64,000 bases of DNA from Acidobacteriaceae bacterium (GTDB lineage Bacteria; Acidobacteriota; Terriglobia; Terriglobales; Acidobacteriaceae), in the NCBI GenBank assembly GCA_003156805.1, contig PMHV01000025.1:55412-119411 (forward strand), given 5' to 3'. Positions 17,369-25,538 of this stretch are shown one piece after another. Both the position numbers and the translations under genes were made by a program. How positions within the stretch are numbered: the stretch's first letter is position 1; every line of letters starts with the position of its first letter. Below the pieces are notes generated by a model, which had not been told where the DNA came from, ran no database searches, and saw only the letters and a program-made list of their open reading frames with translations.

Positions 17369-18553
17369 ATGGTCAGGCGCTGGTTATCGCGGGCAGCGGC
17401 TGCGCTGCTTTGGGTTTGCCTCGCCAGTGGCTTTGCCGCGGGCGCGGGTCAGCCTCATTATTTGGTTACCCATTATTTGGTAACCAATGACGATGTCCCG
17501 TTCGGCAACAGCGTCAGCTTTTACACGGTGGGAGCAAACGGTTTGCTGACCCTGAAGGAGCAAGTGATAACCGGCGGATGGGGAACCGGGGGCGGCTATT
17601 TTGGGGCGAACCGGATCAACGTGCTCAGCGGTGGAAACGACGAGTGCGTCTACGCCTCGGACGGTTCCACCGGCGACATCGCCGGAATCGACGTCAGCAC
17701 CCTGCAGTTAGCCGGCACTACTTCGGGTTCAGGTACGGACACCGGCATCTCGAATGGCATCGGTTTGGCGATGAACAGCCAATATTTATATGCCAGCTTC
17801 ACCGACTCGAGCACGATCGGGACGTTTCAGGTGCAGCCTGGCTGCACGCTTACGTTTGTCAATGATGTTTCCGTGGCCGGCCTGCAAGCCGGAATCGTCG
17901 ATGGCATGGCGGTGAGCGGAAACATGCTCGTCGTTACTTACGGGGATGGCTCCATTGAATCCTTCAACATCGCGTCGGGAACGCCGGTATCGAATGGCGA
18001 CGAGCAGAATTCCACTGCCTATGTTGCGGCGCAAGGGGCCACTTATCCGACAAGCGTAGAGATCACAGAAGATGGGCACTACGCGCTGTTCGGCGATACG
18101 GCGACGTCGACGACGGTGGAAGTTTCCGACATTTCCTCGGGCGCGCTGAGCAAGACGGTTGTCAATTCGCTGGGAACTGCGATCAACTCCAGCAACATTC
18201 TGCTGAGCCCGGATGAGACGCTTCTCTACATCAGCAACACGCAAGGGGACGAGATCACGGCCGCTTTCTTCGGCAAAAGCACGGGCAAACTTTCGGCCGG
18301 TTGCGCATCCCCAGGGCTCAGAGGCTACAGCTCGAAGTGGTCCTACCTGGCAGGTCTGACGCTGGACACGAACACCGGGACCGGCGGAGTCGTTTATGTC
18401 GCCGAGTTTGGTTCGACATCGTACATCGGGATCGTTGAGGTTAGTTCGACTGGCGGAAAATGTACGCTGGCAGAATCGCCCGGCTCACCGGTTTTGGATT
18501 CCGCCAGCGTGGGGTTGTTGTCGATTGGGACTTTTCCGCCGCGATCTTTCTAG
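17369..18553 (+). CDS. Secreted lactonase-like beta-propeller protein
   Basis: About 394 residues. From ATG 17369 a signal peptide is clear (RAAAALLWVCLASGFAAGAG). The remainder resembles the 6-phosphogluconolactonase/YVTN propeller class: NSVSFYTVGANGLLTLKE near the start, YLYASFTDSSTIGTFQV and SPDETLLYISNTQGDEI. Substrate unknown; catalysis is not implied. GTG 17363 and TTG 17336 are alternative starts; the latter is preceded by GAGGGGAAGG. It is followed 77 bp later by a multicopper oxidase on the same strand. Confidence 0.65.
   Translation: MVRRWLSRAAAALLWVCLASGFAAGAGQPHYLVTHYLVTNDDVPFGNSVSFYTVGANGLLTLKEQVITGGWGTGGGYFGANRINVLSGGNDECVYASDGSTGDIAGIDVSTLQLAGTTSGSGTDTGISNGIGLAMNSQYLYASFTDSSTIGTFQVQPGCTLTFVNDVSVAGLQAGIVDGMAVSGNMLVVTYGDGSIESFNIASGTPVSNGDEQNSTAYVAAQGATYPTSVEITEDGHYALFGDTATSTTVEVSDISSGALSKTVVNSLGTAINSSNILLSPDETLLYISNTQGDEITAAFFGKSTGKLSAGCASPGLRGYSSKWSYLAGLTLDTNTGTGGVVYVAEFGSTSYIGIVEVSSTGGKCTLAESPGSPVLDSASVGLLSIGTFPPRSF
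17456..17485. repeat. 15-bp tandem duplication in the lactonase-like gene
   Basis: CATTATTTGGTTACC is followed directly by CATTATTTGGTAACC, one mismatch pair in 15 bases. It encodes HYLVT-HYLVT just after the signal peptide. Confidence 0.9.
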
Positions 18554-18630
18554 CAGATGAGAACGTCGCGTGAAGTTTGGGCTTTCTGGGTGTTCAGCCT
18601 GAGGGTTCAGCAATATTTGAGGAGTGAGAA

Positions 18631-20214
18631 ATGCGCGCTGTTGGTAAAAGCCTGCTGGCGATCGTGGTGTGCGGATTTTGCTGCCTGGAGGCGGCGGCGC
18701 AGTGTCCCGCGCGGCCTGCCGCCGGTACCGTGGTGCAGGACGCGCTGAGTCTGTATTCGCAAAATGGGGTGCTTAACGCCGGCTTCACCATGGGTTATTC
18801 GGTGGATGTCTCCGGCTATTCGCATTACTGCTACAAATATCAAACGCCCACGGGAATCGTGGAAGCGCCAACGTTGCGCCTCAATCCAGGCGACCAGCTT
18901 GAGCTCGACGTAAAAGACCGCATCACGGGCGATGGCGCCAGCTCGATGAGCGCAATGGATCGTATGTCTGCGCCGGCGGGCGCCACTTGCGGCGATGGAG
19001 GCAACGCGACTCTGCAGGCGACCAACGTCCACTTCCACGGCTTGAATGTTCCGCCGGTCTGCCATCAAGATGACGTGCTCACCACTTTGATCCAACCGGG
19101 CACACCGGGGTTTGAATACAGCATCCAGATTCCAACCACGGAACCGCCGGGCCTGTACTGGTACCACCCCCATGTGCATGGGTTTACTGAGTTTCAGGTG
19201 AATGGCGGAGCCGCCGGGGCGATCATTGTGGAAGGGATGGAGAAAGTGCGCCCCGAGGTGACTGGACTTACGGAGCGCGTTTTCGTGATTCGCCAGCAGT
19301 ACCTGGTTCCCTGGGTTCCGGGGCCCTACCAACTGACGCTGAACTTCCAGGTCTCGAACGCCCCCGTCAGCCTTCCGCCAATCATTCAAATGATGCCGGG
19401 TGAAAAGCAGTTCTGGCGGGTGGCAAATGCGACGCTCCAGGATTTCATGCCGTTACAGGTGTCGCTGAACGGCACGCCGCAGAAATTGGAGTTGATCGCT
19501 CTTGACGGTTATCCTCTTGCCGCGCCGCGCTTCGTAGAAACAATTCTGGTGCCGCCGGCAGGACGGGCAGAGTTTATCGTACAGGCCCCAGCGAAAGGGC
19601 AGACTGAGCAATTCTCCACCTTAGCGTATTCAACCGGCCCCACCGGCAACCAGGATTTCGAACAGATCCTTGCGAATATCGAAACCAGCGGCGGCGATAG
19701 CGTTAAGAAACGAGAGGCGAAACCCACGGAGTCCGCGCCGCGGATCTCCATCGACAGCCTTAAATTCGCAGGGTTGAGAGATTTGACTGCAACCGCTACG
19801 CGGAATCTCTATTTCTCCGAGGAATTTGGAGGGACCAACGGTCCGATTCAGTTTTATATTACCGTCGATGGACAAAAGCAGAAGGTTTTCGAACCCAACG
19901 AAAAGCCCGTGATCACCACCAAAGTCGGAGCGGTCGAGGATTGGACCATTGAAAACCGGGCGCTGGAGACGCACGCCTTTCACATCCACCAGATTCACTT
20001 TCTAATGCTGGAAGTCGACGGAAAGCCCGTGCCTACCCAGGATTATCGCGACACGATTGAGATTCCGTATTGGTCGGGGAGCGGTCCTTACCACAGCGTG
20101 AAAGTGCGCATGGATTTCCGCGATCCGACCATTGCCGGCACTTTTGTGTTTCACTGCCACATCCTGCTGCACGAGGATCTGGGCATGATGCACAAGATCC
20201 TGGTCCAGCCCTAG
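18631..20214 (+). CDS. Multicopper oxidase, secreted
   Basis: 527 residues with an N-terminal signal peptide (ending CLEAAAQ) and GGAG before the ATG. All four copper-binding blocks are present in order: NVHFHGLNVPP (~residue 130), YWYHPHVHG (~175), THAFHIHQIHF (~455) and TFVFHCHILLHEDLGMM (~505-520). The His-Cys-His and the axial Met indicate an intact type 1 site. The two-domain-plus-linker layout is laccase/CueO-like; it may oxidise Cu(I), Mn(II) or phenolics in the periplasm. A small two-repeat secreted protein follows 34 bp later, probably in the same transcript. Confidence 0.92.
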   Translation: MRAVGKSLLAIVVCGFCCLEAAAQCPARPAAGTVVQDALSLYSQNGVLNAGFTMGYSVDVSGYSHYCYKYQTPTGIVEAPTLRLNPGDQLELDVKDRITGDGASSMSAMDRMSAPAGATCGDGGNATLQATNVHFHGLNVPPVCHQDDVLTTLIQPGTPGFEYSIQIPTTEPPGLYWYHPHVHGFTEFQVNGGAAGAIIVEGMEKVRPEVTGLTERVFVIRQQYLVPWVPGPYQLTLNFQVSNAPVSLPPIIQMMPGEKQFWRVANATLQDFMPLQVSLNGTPQKLELIALDGYPLAAPRFVETILVPPAGRAEFIVQAPAKGQTEQFSTLAYSTGPTGNQDFEQILANIETSGGDSVKKREAKPTESAPRISIDSLKFAGLRDLTATATRNLYFSEEFGGTNGPIQFYITVDGQKQKVFEPNEKPVITTKVGAVEDWTIENRALETHAFHIHQIHFLMLEVDGKPVPTQDYRDTIEIPYWSGSGPYHSVKVRMDFRDPTIAGTFVFHCHILLHEDLGMMHKILVQP

Positions 20215-20248
20215 TAATCCATCCCTGCCAAAAAGGAGGTTGTAACCA

Positions 20249-20659
20249 ATGCAAAAGAAAATTCTGCTCGTGTTGTGTGGGGCGCTGCTGGCGATTGCCG
20301 GATACTTGTGCGGCAACAGGCAGGCAACGGTTGCTCACGCTGGGCCGCCGGTAGAGGGCAGCGTTCCGAAATCGTATGGACGTGTGGCTGCGGTGATTCC
20401 CGACCAGATTGGGACCGGGCTGATCTTCGAGGACAAGGAGGGCGTGATCCGCTTCGTGAGCATGACCGGCATGAAAGAAGGAGAACTCGCGCGCTACGAC
20501 GGGACCCCGACTCATGGAGGGATTCCCAGGTCGTACGGTCATTTGGTGGGCGCGGTGGTGAACCCCGCAGGGACGGGCCTGGTTTTCGAGGACAGCGACG
20601 GCGTGATTCGCTTCGTCACCATCACTGGCAAGGAAGAAGGAGAACTGACCCGCAATTGA
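20249..20659 (+). CDS. Small secreted protein with two tandem ~50-residue repeats
   Basis: 136 residues. A strong AAGGAGG site lies just upstream of the ATG. After a signal-like or membrane-anchoring helix (ILLVLCGALLAIAGYLCG), two homologous units follow: PKSYGRVAAVIPDQIGTGLI... and PRSYGHLVGAVVNPAGTGLV.... Each ends EGELAR/EGELTR and contains FED(K/S)(E/D)GVIRFV. Family unknown; the units look like small beta-rich domains produced by internal duplication. Located directly after the multicopper oxidase, so a related periplasmic role is possible. Confidence 0.7.
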   Translation: MQKKILLVLCGALLAIAGYLCGNRQATVAHAGPPVEGSVPKSYGRVAAVIPDQIGTGLIFEDKEGVIRFVSMTGMKEGELARYDGTPTHGGIPRSYGHLVGAVVNPAGTGLVFEDSDGVIRFVTITGKEEGELTRN

Positions 20660-20701
20660 GCGATGCATGGAAGCTGTCATGAAATTATGGCTGGCTGCTC
20701 C

Positions 20702-20951
20702 CTACGCCACGACAGCGAGGCCGTTCTTTTCGACCAGCGAGAGCAGCTTGAGCGAGGCGCCGGATGGCCGCTTTTCGCCGCGCTCCCACTTGCTGACCAG
20801 ACTGCTGGTCACGTTCAGGTAGTTGGCAAAAACGGATTGGCTGACGTGTTCTCGCTCGCGGATTGCCTTGATCTCCTTCTGGCTCTTGGCGAACCCATAC
20901 ACGAAAAGCTTTGTCGCCGCGCCGGAAAAGACGACCGTGCGGTAGCCCTGA
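20702..20951 (-). pseudogene. HigB2/HigA2-type toxin-antitoxin remnant, toxin tail fused to antitoxin HTH
   Basis: One minus-strand frame reads GYRTVVFSGAATKLFVYGFA, then KSQKEIKAIREREHVSQSVF, then the rest of an XRE-type HTH (NVTSSLVSKWERGEKRPSG, ASLKLLSLVEKNGL). The first part matches the C-terminal strand/helix of RelE/HigB-like (PF06296) toxins. The second matches the HigA2 antitoxin HTH, whose usual N-terminal ~40 residues are missing. The two genes seem joined at the shared K-E-I stretch by a deletion. The longest ORF from a start codon is GTG 20902 (66 residues), which could still encode a DNA-binding protein. The toxin part ends where dispersed element copy 2 begins. Confidence 0.65.
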
Positions 20952-21221
20952 AAATAAAGTTTGATGCGACGTTTCCGGAGAAGACCGCGAGCCGCGCTCT
21001 TGCGCTATTGTAGGCTGCCCCCTCCCCCCCATTTTCTAAAATATCTGGACTCAACACCTTAGCGGGAAATTCCCCGCAAAGTACTGATGCCAAATCATTT
21101 AGATATTAAGTTCTTTAAAATAAACGACTTACGAGCGCGCGACGAGTTGGCTTGTGCCAACCGTCACAGCCTCGACCATGATCGGCTGATAGACCTGTGG
21201 ATAGCAAGGTTGGATGTCACA
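20952..21221 (+). repeat. Dispersed non-coding element, copy 2
   Basis: Left border AAATAAAGTTTGATGCGACG (as in copy 1), C-rich tract at ~21018-21030, then a 90-bp core (21031-21120) that matches copy 3 (43063-43152) with only two differences. It contains a GCGGG...CCCGC hairpin. The right end is GCAAGGTTGGATGTCACA (21204-21221). A BrnT-like gene begins 113 bp downstream. Confidence 0.85.
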
Positions 21222-21333
21222 TGCGGGCGGTGGAAAAAAAGCGGGGCGAGGACGGCGAATTAGCTTTGCCGGGTCGTAGGGGGCTATTTCTTCTGAAGAG
21301 ACATTTCACCAACTACTGATATCCCGTAGTATC

Positions 21334-21456
21334 ATGAAACTGGAATTTGAGCGGCACAAGGCCAAGGCCGAAGCCAGTAGCGAACGAGGGGAATGCGTTC
21401 GAATTATCTCAGCCCGAAGGGCGACGCAGTATGACTACTTCCAGCAAAATGCTTAG
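21334..21456 (+). pseudogene. BrnT-family toxin gene with internal deletion
   Basis: A 40-codon ORF: MKLEFERHKAKAEASSERGE matches BrnT N-termini (M-K-x-E-F-D-x-x-K), and CVRIISARRATQYDYF matches the BrnT C-terminus (V-R-I-I-S-A-R-x-A). The roughly 50 residues normally between them are absent, so the RNase fold cannot form. It overlaps the downstream HTH gene by 26 bp. An inverted repeat TGATA...TATCA stands just before the ATG. Confidence 0.65.
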
Positions 21457-21745
21457 GCCCATGGCGCCCGCGGCCATCGAGGCGGCCGCCCGCGCCGACC
21501 GCGACGCGCAGCCGCTGACGGCCGGCGAGCTTAAGCGGATGAAGCGAACGCCGCAGGCGAAGGTCATTCGCCGCGCCTTAGCATTGACCCAGGAGGAATT
21601 CGCCGTGCGCTACCACATCCCCCTCGGCACTCTACGGGACTGGGAGCAAGGCCGCGCGCAGCCGGATCGACCGACCCAAGCCTATTTAAAGATCATTGCG
21701 TGCGAGCCCGAGCGCGTCGAGCGGCTGTTGAATCCGAGGGCTTAG
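21431..21745 (+). CDS. Helix-turn-helix antitoxin-like regulator, partner of BrnT
   Basis: 104 residues. The C-terminal part holds a complete HTH: KVIRRALALTQEEFAVRYHI, then PLGTLRDWEQGRAQPDRPTQ. The N-terminus (MLRPMAPAAIEAAARADRDA) is typical for the HTH proteins encoded next to BrnT toxins. It likely repressed the brnT promoter and now lacks an intact toxin partner. Starting at 21347 instead would add 28 residues in a frame overlapping brnT; I prefer ATG 21431. Confidence 0.78.
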   Translation: MTTSSKMLRPMAPAAIEAAARADRDAQPLTAGELKRMKRTPQAKVIRRALALTQEEFAVRYHIPLGTLRDWEQGRAQPDRPTQAYLKIIACEPERVERLLNPRA

Positions 21746-21769
21746 GGCCCGGCTATAGTAACTTCGCAC

Positions 21770-21822
21770 TTGACAGGGCAGGAGTCCACATTTAGCATAA
21801 CTAGACCGACCGACCGGTCGGT
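21770..21822 (+). promoter_or_regulatory. ilv operon promoter with perfect palindromic operator
   Basis: TTGACA (21770-21775), a 17-bp spacer and TAGCAT (21793-21798) form a sigma-70-like promoter. At the expected transcript start lies the perfect 14-bp palindrome ACCGACCGGTCGGT (21809-21822), a TetR-type operator shape. The first ilvC codon is ~95 bp downstream. Confidence 0.6.
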
Positions 21823-21916
21823 TTTAAACGCCCTCGGCGCTGCTGTGACGGCGGCTGAGGTTATCCCCCAAAAACAAGGGCTTTTCCCTCCCCTTGTGAA
21901 CGAGAGGAGCACGCTG

Positions 21917-22969
21917 GTGGCTACTATTTTTTACGACGGCGACGCCAATACCGATGCCCTGAAGGGCAAAACCATTGCCATCCTGGGCTACGGCAGCCAG
22001 GGTCACGCGCAAGCGCAGAACCTGCGCGACAGCGGTTACAAAGTGATCGTGGGGCTGGAAGCGAACCGGCCGAGCGCACAACAGGCGAAAGCCGACGGCA
22101 TGGTGGTGGTTGCACCGGACGAGGCGGCCAAGCGGGCCGACTGGATTCACGTGCTCACTCCGGATGAGACCCAGGCGGCGGTATATGAGCAGTACATCAA
22201 GCCGTATCTGCATCCGGGAAAAATTCTGGGCTTCTCGCACGGCTTCAGCATTCATTTCAAGACGATCGTTCCGCCGGATGACGTGGACGTGGTGATGATT
22301 GCGCCGAAGAGTCCCGGACACTTGCTGCGGCGGGTGTACAGCGAGGGGCGCGGAGTACCGTCGCTGATTGCGGTGAACCAGGATGCGAGCAAGCGGGCGC
22401 ACGAGTATGCGCTGTGCTATGCGTACGGCATCGGCTCGACGCGCGCGGGGGTTTTGCAGACTACATTCAAGGAAGAAACCGAGAGCGACCTGTTTGGCGA
22501 GCAGGCGGTTCTGTGCGGCGGGTTGACGTCGCTGATCAAGAAGGGATTTGAGACGCTGGTGGAAGCCGGATACGCTCCGGAGATTGCTTATTTCGAGTGT
22601 CTGCACGAGATGAAGCTGATTGTCGATCTGATCTACGAAGGCGGCTTGGCGCGCATGCGCTATTCGATCTCAAACACGGCCGAATACGGCGACCTTACCC
22701 GCGGCGAACAAGTGGTTGGCGATGCCACGCGGGCCGCAATGAAAAAGACCCTGGCCGACATTCAGGATGGAACATTCGCCCGTGAGTGGATCAAGGAAAA
22801 CAAAGACGGCGGCTACAACTTCACAGCGCTGCGCGAGAAAGAGCAGCAGCATCCGATTGAGATTGTAGGCGCACAGCTGCGGGGCATGATGAGCTGGCTG
22901 CCCGGCAGAGAAAACAAGAAACCGGTGGAGGCGCCGAAGCCGGCGGCGAAACAGGCTGTGAACGCCTAG
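21917..22969 (+). CDS. ilvC: Ketol-acid reductoisomerase (class I)
   Basis: 350 residues. NADPH-dependent isomeroreduction of acetolactate/acetohydroxybutyrate in valine, leucine and isoleucine synthesis; cytoplasmic. GTG 21917 gives [15 protein letters not shown] and has GAGAGGAG seven bases upstream; longer readings lack conservation. Rossmann motif [19 protein letters not shown]; conserved [20 protein letters not shown] and [16 protein letters not shown] (metal ligands D and E), and [17 protein letters not shown] segment ([10 protein letters not shown]). The C-terminus carries an extra ~20-residue Pro/Ala/Lys tail ([16 protein letters not shown]). First gene of the ilv operon. Confidence 0.96.
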   Translation: MATIFYDGDANTDALKGKTIAILGYGSQGHAQAQNLRDSGYKVIVGLEANRPSAQQAKADGMVVVAPDEAAKRADWIHVLTPDETQAAVYEQYIKPYLHPGKILGFSHGFSIHFKTIVPPDDVDVVMIAPKSPGHLLRRVYSEGRGVPSLIAVNQDASKRAHEYALCYAYGIGSTRAGVLQTTFKEETESDLFGEQAVLCGGLTSLIKKGFETLVEAGYAPEIAYFECLHEMKLIVDLIYEGGLARMRYSISNTAEYGDLTRGEQVVGDATRAAMKKTLADIQDGTFAREWIKENKDGGYNFTALREKEQQHPIEIVGAQLRGMMSWLPGRENKKPVEAPKPAAKQAVNA

Positions 22970-23034
22970 GATCGCGGTGGAACGCGTGTTGGGCCGATAG
23001 CGGAGCTGGGCGGGTAGGGATCCTTCGACTGCGG

Positions 23035-23063
23035 TTGTTCTTTGCGCTTCGCGCAAAGAACAA
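23035..23063. repeat. Perfect hairpin between ilvC and ilvB
   Basis: TTGTTCTTTGCGC, a TTC loop, then GCGCAAAGAACAA: a 13-bp perfect stem. It sits inside a GGGATCCTTCGACTGCGG...CTCAGGATGAC context that looks like a dispersed REP-type sequence. No T-tract follows, so it is not a classical terminator. Confidence 0.7.
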
Positions 23064-23112
23064 TCCTCGCTCAGGATGACAATATCTGGAGATGACTTAA
23101 GCGGATCAAGAA

Positions 23113-24840
23113 ATGCCTAAGGGAGCCGAAATCGTTTTGCAGTGCCTGCGGGCCGAAGGGGTGGACCTGGTGTTCGGGTATCCCGGCGGCGCGATCATGC
23201 CGCTGTATGACGCGCTCGATGGCAGCGGCGTGCGGCACGTGCTGACGCGCCACGAGCAGGGAGCGACGTTTGCGGCCGAAGGGTACGCGCGCGTCACGGG
23301 AAAAGTGGGCGTGGCCATGGCTACCAGCGGGCCGGGCGCGACCAATCTGGTGACGGGCATCGCCGACGCGAAGATGGATTCGGTTCCGCTGGTCTGCATT
23401 ACGGGGCAAGTGCGGACGGCGATGATTGGGACCGATGCGTTTCAGGAGACCGATGTTTTCGGCGTGACGCTTTCGTTGACCAAGTGGAGCCGGCTGGTGC
23501 GCACGATTGAGGAGATTCCGGCGGTGATTGCCGAAGGATTTCACTGGGCGCGCAGCGGGCGTCCGGGGCCTGTGGTGATCGATATTCCTACGGATATTCT
23601 GAAAGCGAGCCGGGAGTTTGCCGGGCCGGTGAGATTCACTCCGCAGGCGCGTCCCGCGGATGCGACGGCTGAGGGTGCCTTCGGCGGCGAAGTTATCGCT
23701 TTGCTGCGGCAGGCAGAGCGGCCGGTGGCGCTGGTGGGCGCGGGTGCGAAGCTCTCAGGAGCGATTCCGCAACTGCGGCGCTTGCTCGACGAGTTGAATG
23801 TTCCGACATTTGCGACGGTGCATGGATTGGGCGCGGTTCCACCGCAGTCGCCGTATTACCTGGGCATGGTGGGGATGCACGGGACGCGCGCCGCGAACAT
23901 GGCGCTGCACGAAACGGACTTGCTGCTGGTGTTTGGGGCGCGGCTGGACGATCGGGTAACCGGCGATCCCACGCGCTTTGCGCCCAATGCGAAGATCGTT
24001 CATTTTGAAATCGATCCGGCGCAACTGGATCGCGTGCGGCCTTGCGAGTTGCCGGTGATCGGCGACCTGGCGGAGACGATTCCGGCGTTTCACGCCGAAG
24101 TGCGGCGGGCGGCTTCTGCTTCGAATGGTTCTTCTTCCTCTTCTTCGTTGCCTGATTGGAACCAGTGGCGGAGCGTGGCGTGCGGGCCGGAGCGGGCGGA
24201 GCTTGATCCGCGCGGGCTGGCGCAGCCGACCATCCGCTTTCTCGACGAACTCTTCAGCCATCTGCCGCAAGATAGCGTGGTGATTGCCGATGTGGGCCAG
24301 CACCAGATGTGGGCGGCGCAGCGCTACCGGTCGAGTTTGCCGCGGGGTTTCATCACTTCGGGCGGACTGGGCGCGATGGGTTTCGCTTTGCCGGCCGCGG
24401 TGGGCGTGCAACTGGCGAAGCCTGAGACTTGCGTGTTGTGCGTTTCCGGCGACGGCGGATTTCAGATGAACATCCAGGAGCTGGCAACGGTGCGTCGGTT
24501 GAGCCTGCCGGTGAAGATGGTGATCATCGACAACAAATATCTGGGCATGGTGCGGCAGTGGCAGCAGCTCTTTTATCAGCGAAACTATGCGGAAACCGAT
24601 TTGAGCGACAATCCGGATTTCGTCGAGATCGCGAAGGCTTACAAGATTCACGCCTGGCGGCTGAACGAGGACGCCATGCGAGAGTATCCAGTGGCCAGCG
24701 AGACCGGCGACTTGATCGAGAGTTTCTTGCGCTCGCCGGAACCGGAGTTGCTGGTGTTCGATTGCGCTCCCGAGGCCAACGTGTTTCCCATGGTGCCGGC
24801 GGGAGCGGCGCTTTCGGAGATGGTGTTCGAGGAAGAGTAA
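23113..24840 (+). CDS. ilvB: Acetolactate synthase large subunit
   Basis: 575 residues. ThDP- and FAD-dependent condensation of pyruvate (with pyruvate or 2-oxobutyrate), the first common step of branched-chain amino-acid synthesis. The activating Glu lies in RHEQGATFAAEGYARVTG (~residue 55). TSGPGATNLVTGIADA and the ThDP/Mg motif GDGGFQMNIQELATVRR...NNKYLG-type (DNKYLGMVRQWQ) are intact. A low-complexity Ser run (SSSSSS) interrupts the linker near residue 340. It is 143 bp after ilvC, the gap containing a hairpin, and is followed by a small ACT subunit. Confidence 0.95.
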   Translation: MPKGAEIVLQCLRAEGVDLVFGYPGGAIMPLYDALDGSGVRHVLTRHEQGATFAAEGYARVTGKVGVAMATSGPGATNLVTGIADAKMDSVPLVCITGQVRTAMIGTDAFQETDVFGVTLSLTKWSRLVRTIEEIPAVIAEGFHWARSGRPGPVVIDIPTDILKASREFAGPVRFTPQARPADATAEGAFGGEVIALLRQAERPVALVGAGAKLSGAIPQLRRLLDELNVPTFATVHGLGAVPPQSPYYLGMVGMHGTRAANMALHETDLLLVFGARLDDRVTGDPTRFAPNAKIVHFEIDPAQLDRVRPCELPVIGDLAETIPAFHAEVRRAASASNGSSSSSSLPDWNQWRSVACGPERAELDPRGLAQPTIRFLDELFSHLPQDSVVIADVGQHQMWAAQRYRSSLPRGFITSGGLGAMGFALPAAVGVQLAKPETCVLCVSGDGGFQMNIQELATVRRLSLPVKMVIIDNKYLGMVRQWQQLFYQRNYAETDLSDNPDFVEIAKAYKIHAWRLNEDAMREYPVASETGDLIESFLRSPEPELLVFDCAPEANVFPMVPAGAALSEMVFEEE

Positions 24841-24841
24841 G

Positions 24842-24882
24842 AATTGAGTGATTTAGCGATTTAGCGATTGAGCGATTGAAGA
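24842..24882. repeat. 8-bp intergenic tandem array (GATTTAGC/GATTGAGC)
   Basis: Right after the ilvB stop the unit GATTTAGC/GATTGAGC is repeated about four times; complementary CAATCGC words follow, so the spacer could fold. Confidence 0.65.
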
Positions 24883-24952
24883 ACTCCGAAGACGTGCGAG
24901 TTTTTCAATCGCCAATCACACAATCGCAAAAATTTCGTTTAAGGAAATGAAT

Positions 24953-25273
24953 ATGCAAGCCTTTCACATCCGATACAGGAACACGCAAGGAACGCTGATG
25001 CGCATTCTGAACGCGGTTTCCCGGCGCGGGCTGGATTTGACTTCGGTTCATGCGGAAGCAGCGGGGCAAGATCACCGCGTCACATTGGCGCTGGATGTGA
25101 CGGCGAAGCAGAGTGGGCAACTGAACCGCGAGTGGTATGCGATTCCGGATGTGACCGAGGTGCGTTCGAGCGCGAGCTTGCATGAGCGGGGCGATCAAGC
25201 GCAGCCATGGACGGGGCCGCATCCGCCGGCCTCGGCAGGCGCGGACGATTCGGCACAGGCCGCGCTGGCGTAG
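24953..25273 (+). CDS. ilvM: Acetolactate synthase small subunit-like ACT protein
   Basis: 106 residues from ATG 24953, which has AAGGA seven bases upstream (an ATG at 24947 is too close to it). The N-terminal ~75 residues form one ACT domain: AFHIRYRNTQGTLMRILNAV, then RRGLDLTSVHAE. A single short ACT domain resembles IlvM rather than the longer IlvN/IlvH. A Pro/Ala-rich tail of about 25 residues follows. It probably provides stability and valine feedback to IlvB. The 265 bp to ilvD hold no gene I can support. Confidence 0.8.
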   Translation: MQAFHIRYRNTQGTLMRILNAVSRRGLDLTSVHAEAAGQDHRVTLALDVTAKQSGQLNREWYAIPDVTEVRSSASLHERGDQAQPWTGPHPPASAGADDSAQAALA

Positions 25274-25538
25274 GTTTTATGTTCCGGCTTCATTTTTGTT
25301 GGGTTGGGCTTTAGACGATGTTGGCTTCTTCCCTGGGTTGAGCAACTTGTTTTGTGAATCGTGGGCAGGCCGTTCAGCGATCTCTGGGTGTTGCATTGGG
25401 GAACATGCATTTGAGGTGGGAGCTTGCTCTCCATCGCTTCTTTCAAATGTGGGTTCCCCTATTTTCTTTGCTTCCGTCTTTGCCGCCCGCGGGATTGATC
25501 CCATGCCGGGATCGCCACCTGTGTTGTAATCTTTGATC

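Noticed and set aside
21048..21216. Integron attC-like ends in the dispersed element: ACTCAAC (RYYYAAC) and GTTGGAT (GTTRRRY) with partly complementary flanks.
   Set aside because: Copy 1 lacks the left motif, the ~165-bp span exceeds usual attC sites, copies are 6-22 kb apart between core genes, and no integrase is visible. Seven-base degenerate matches are expected by chance.
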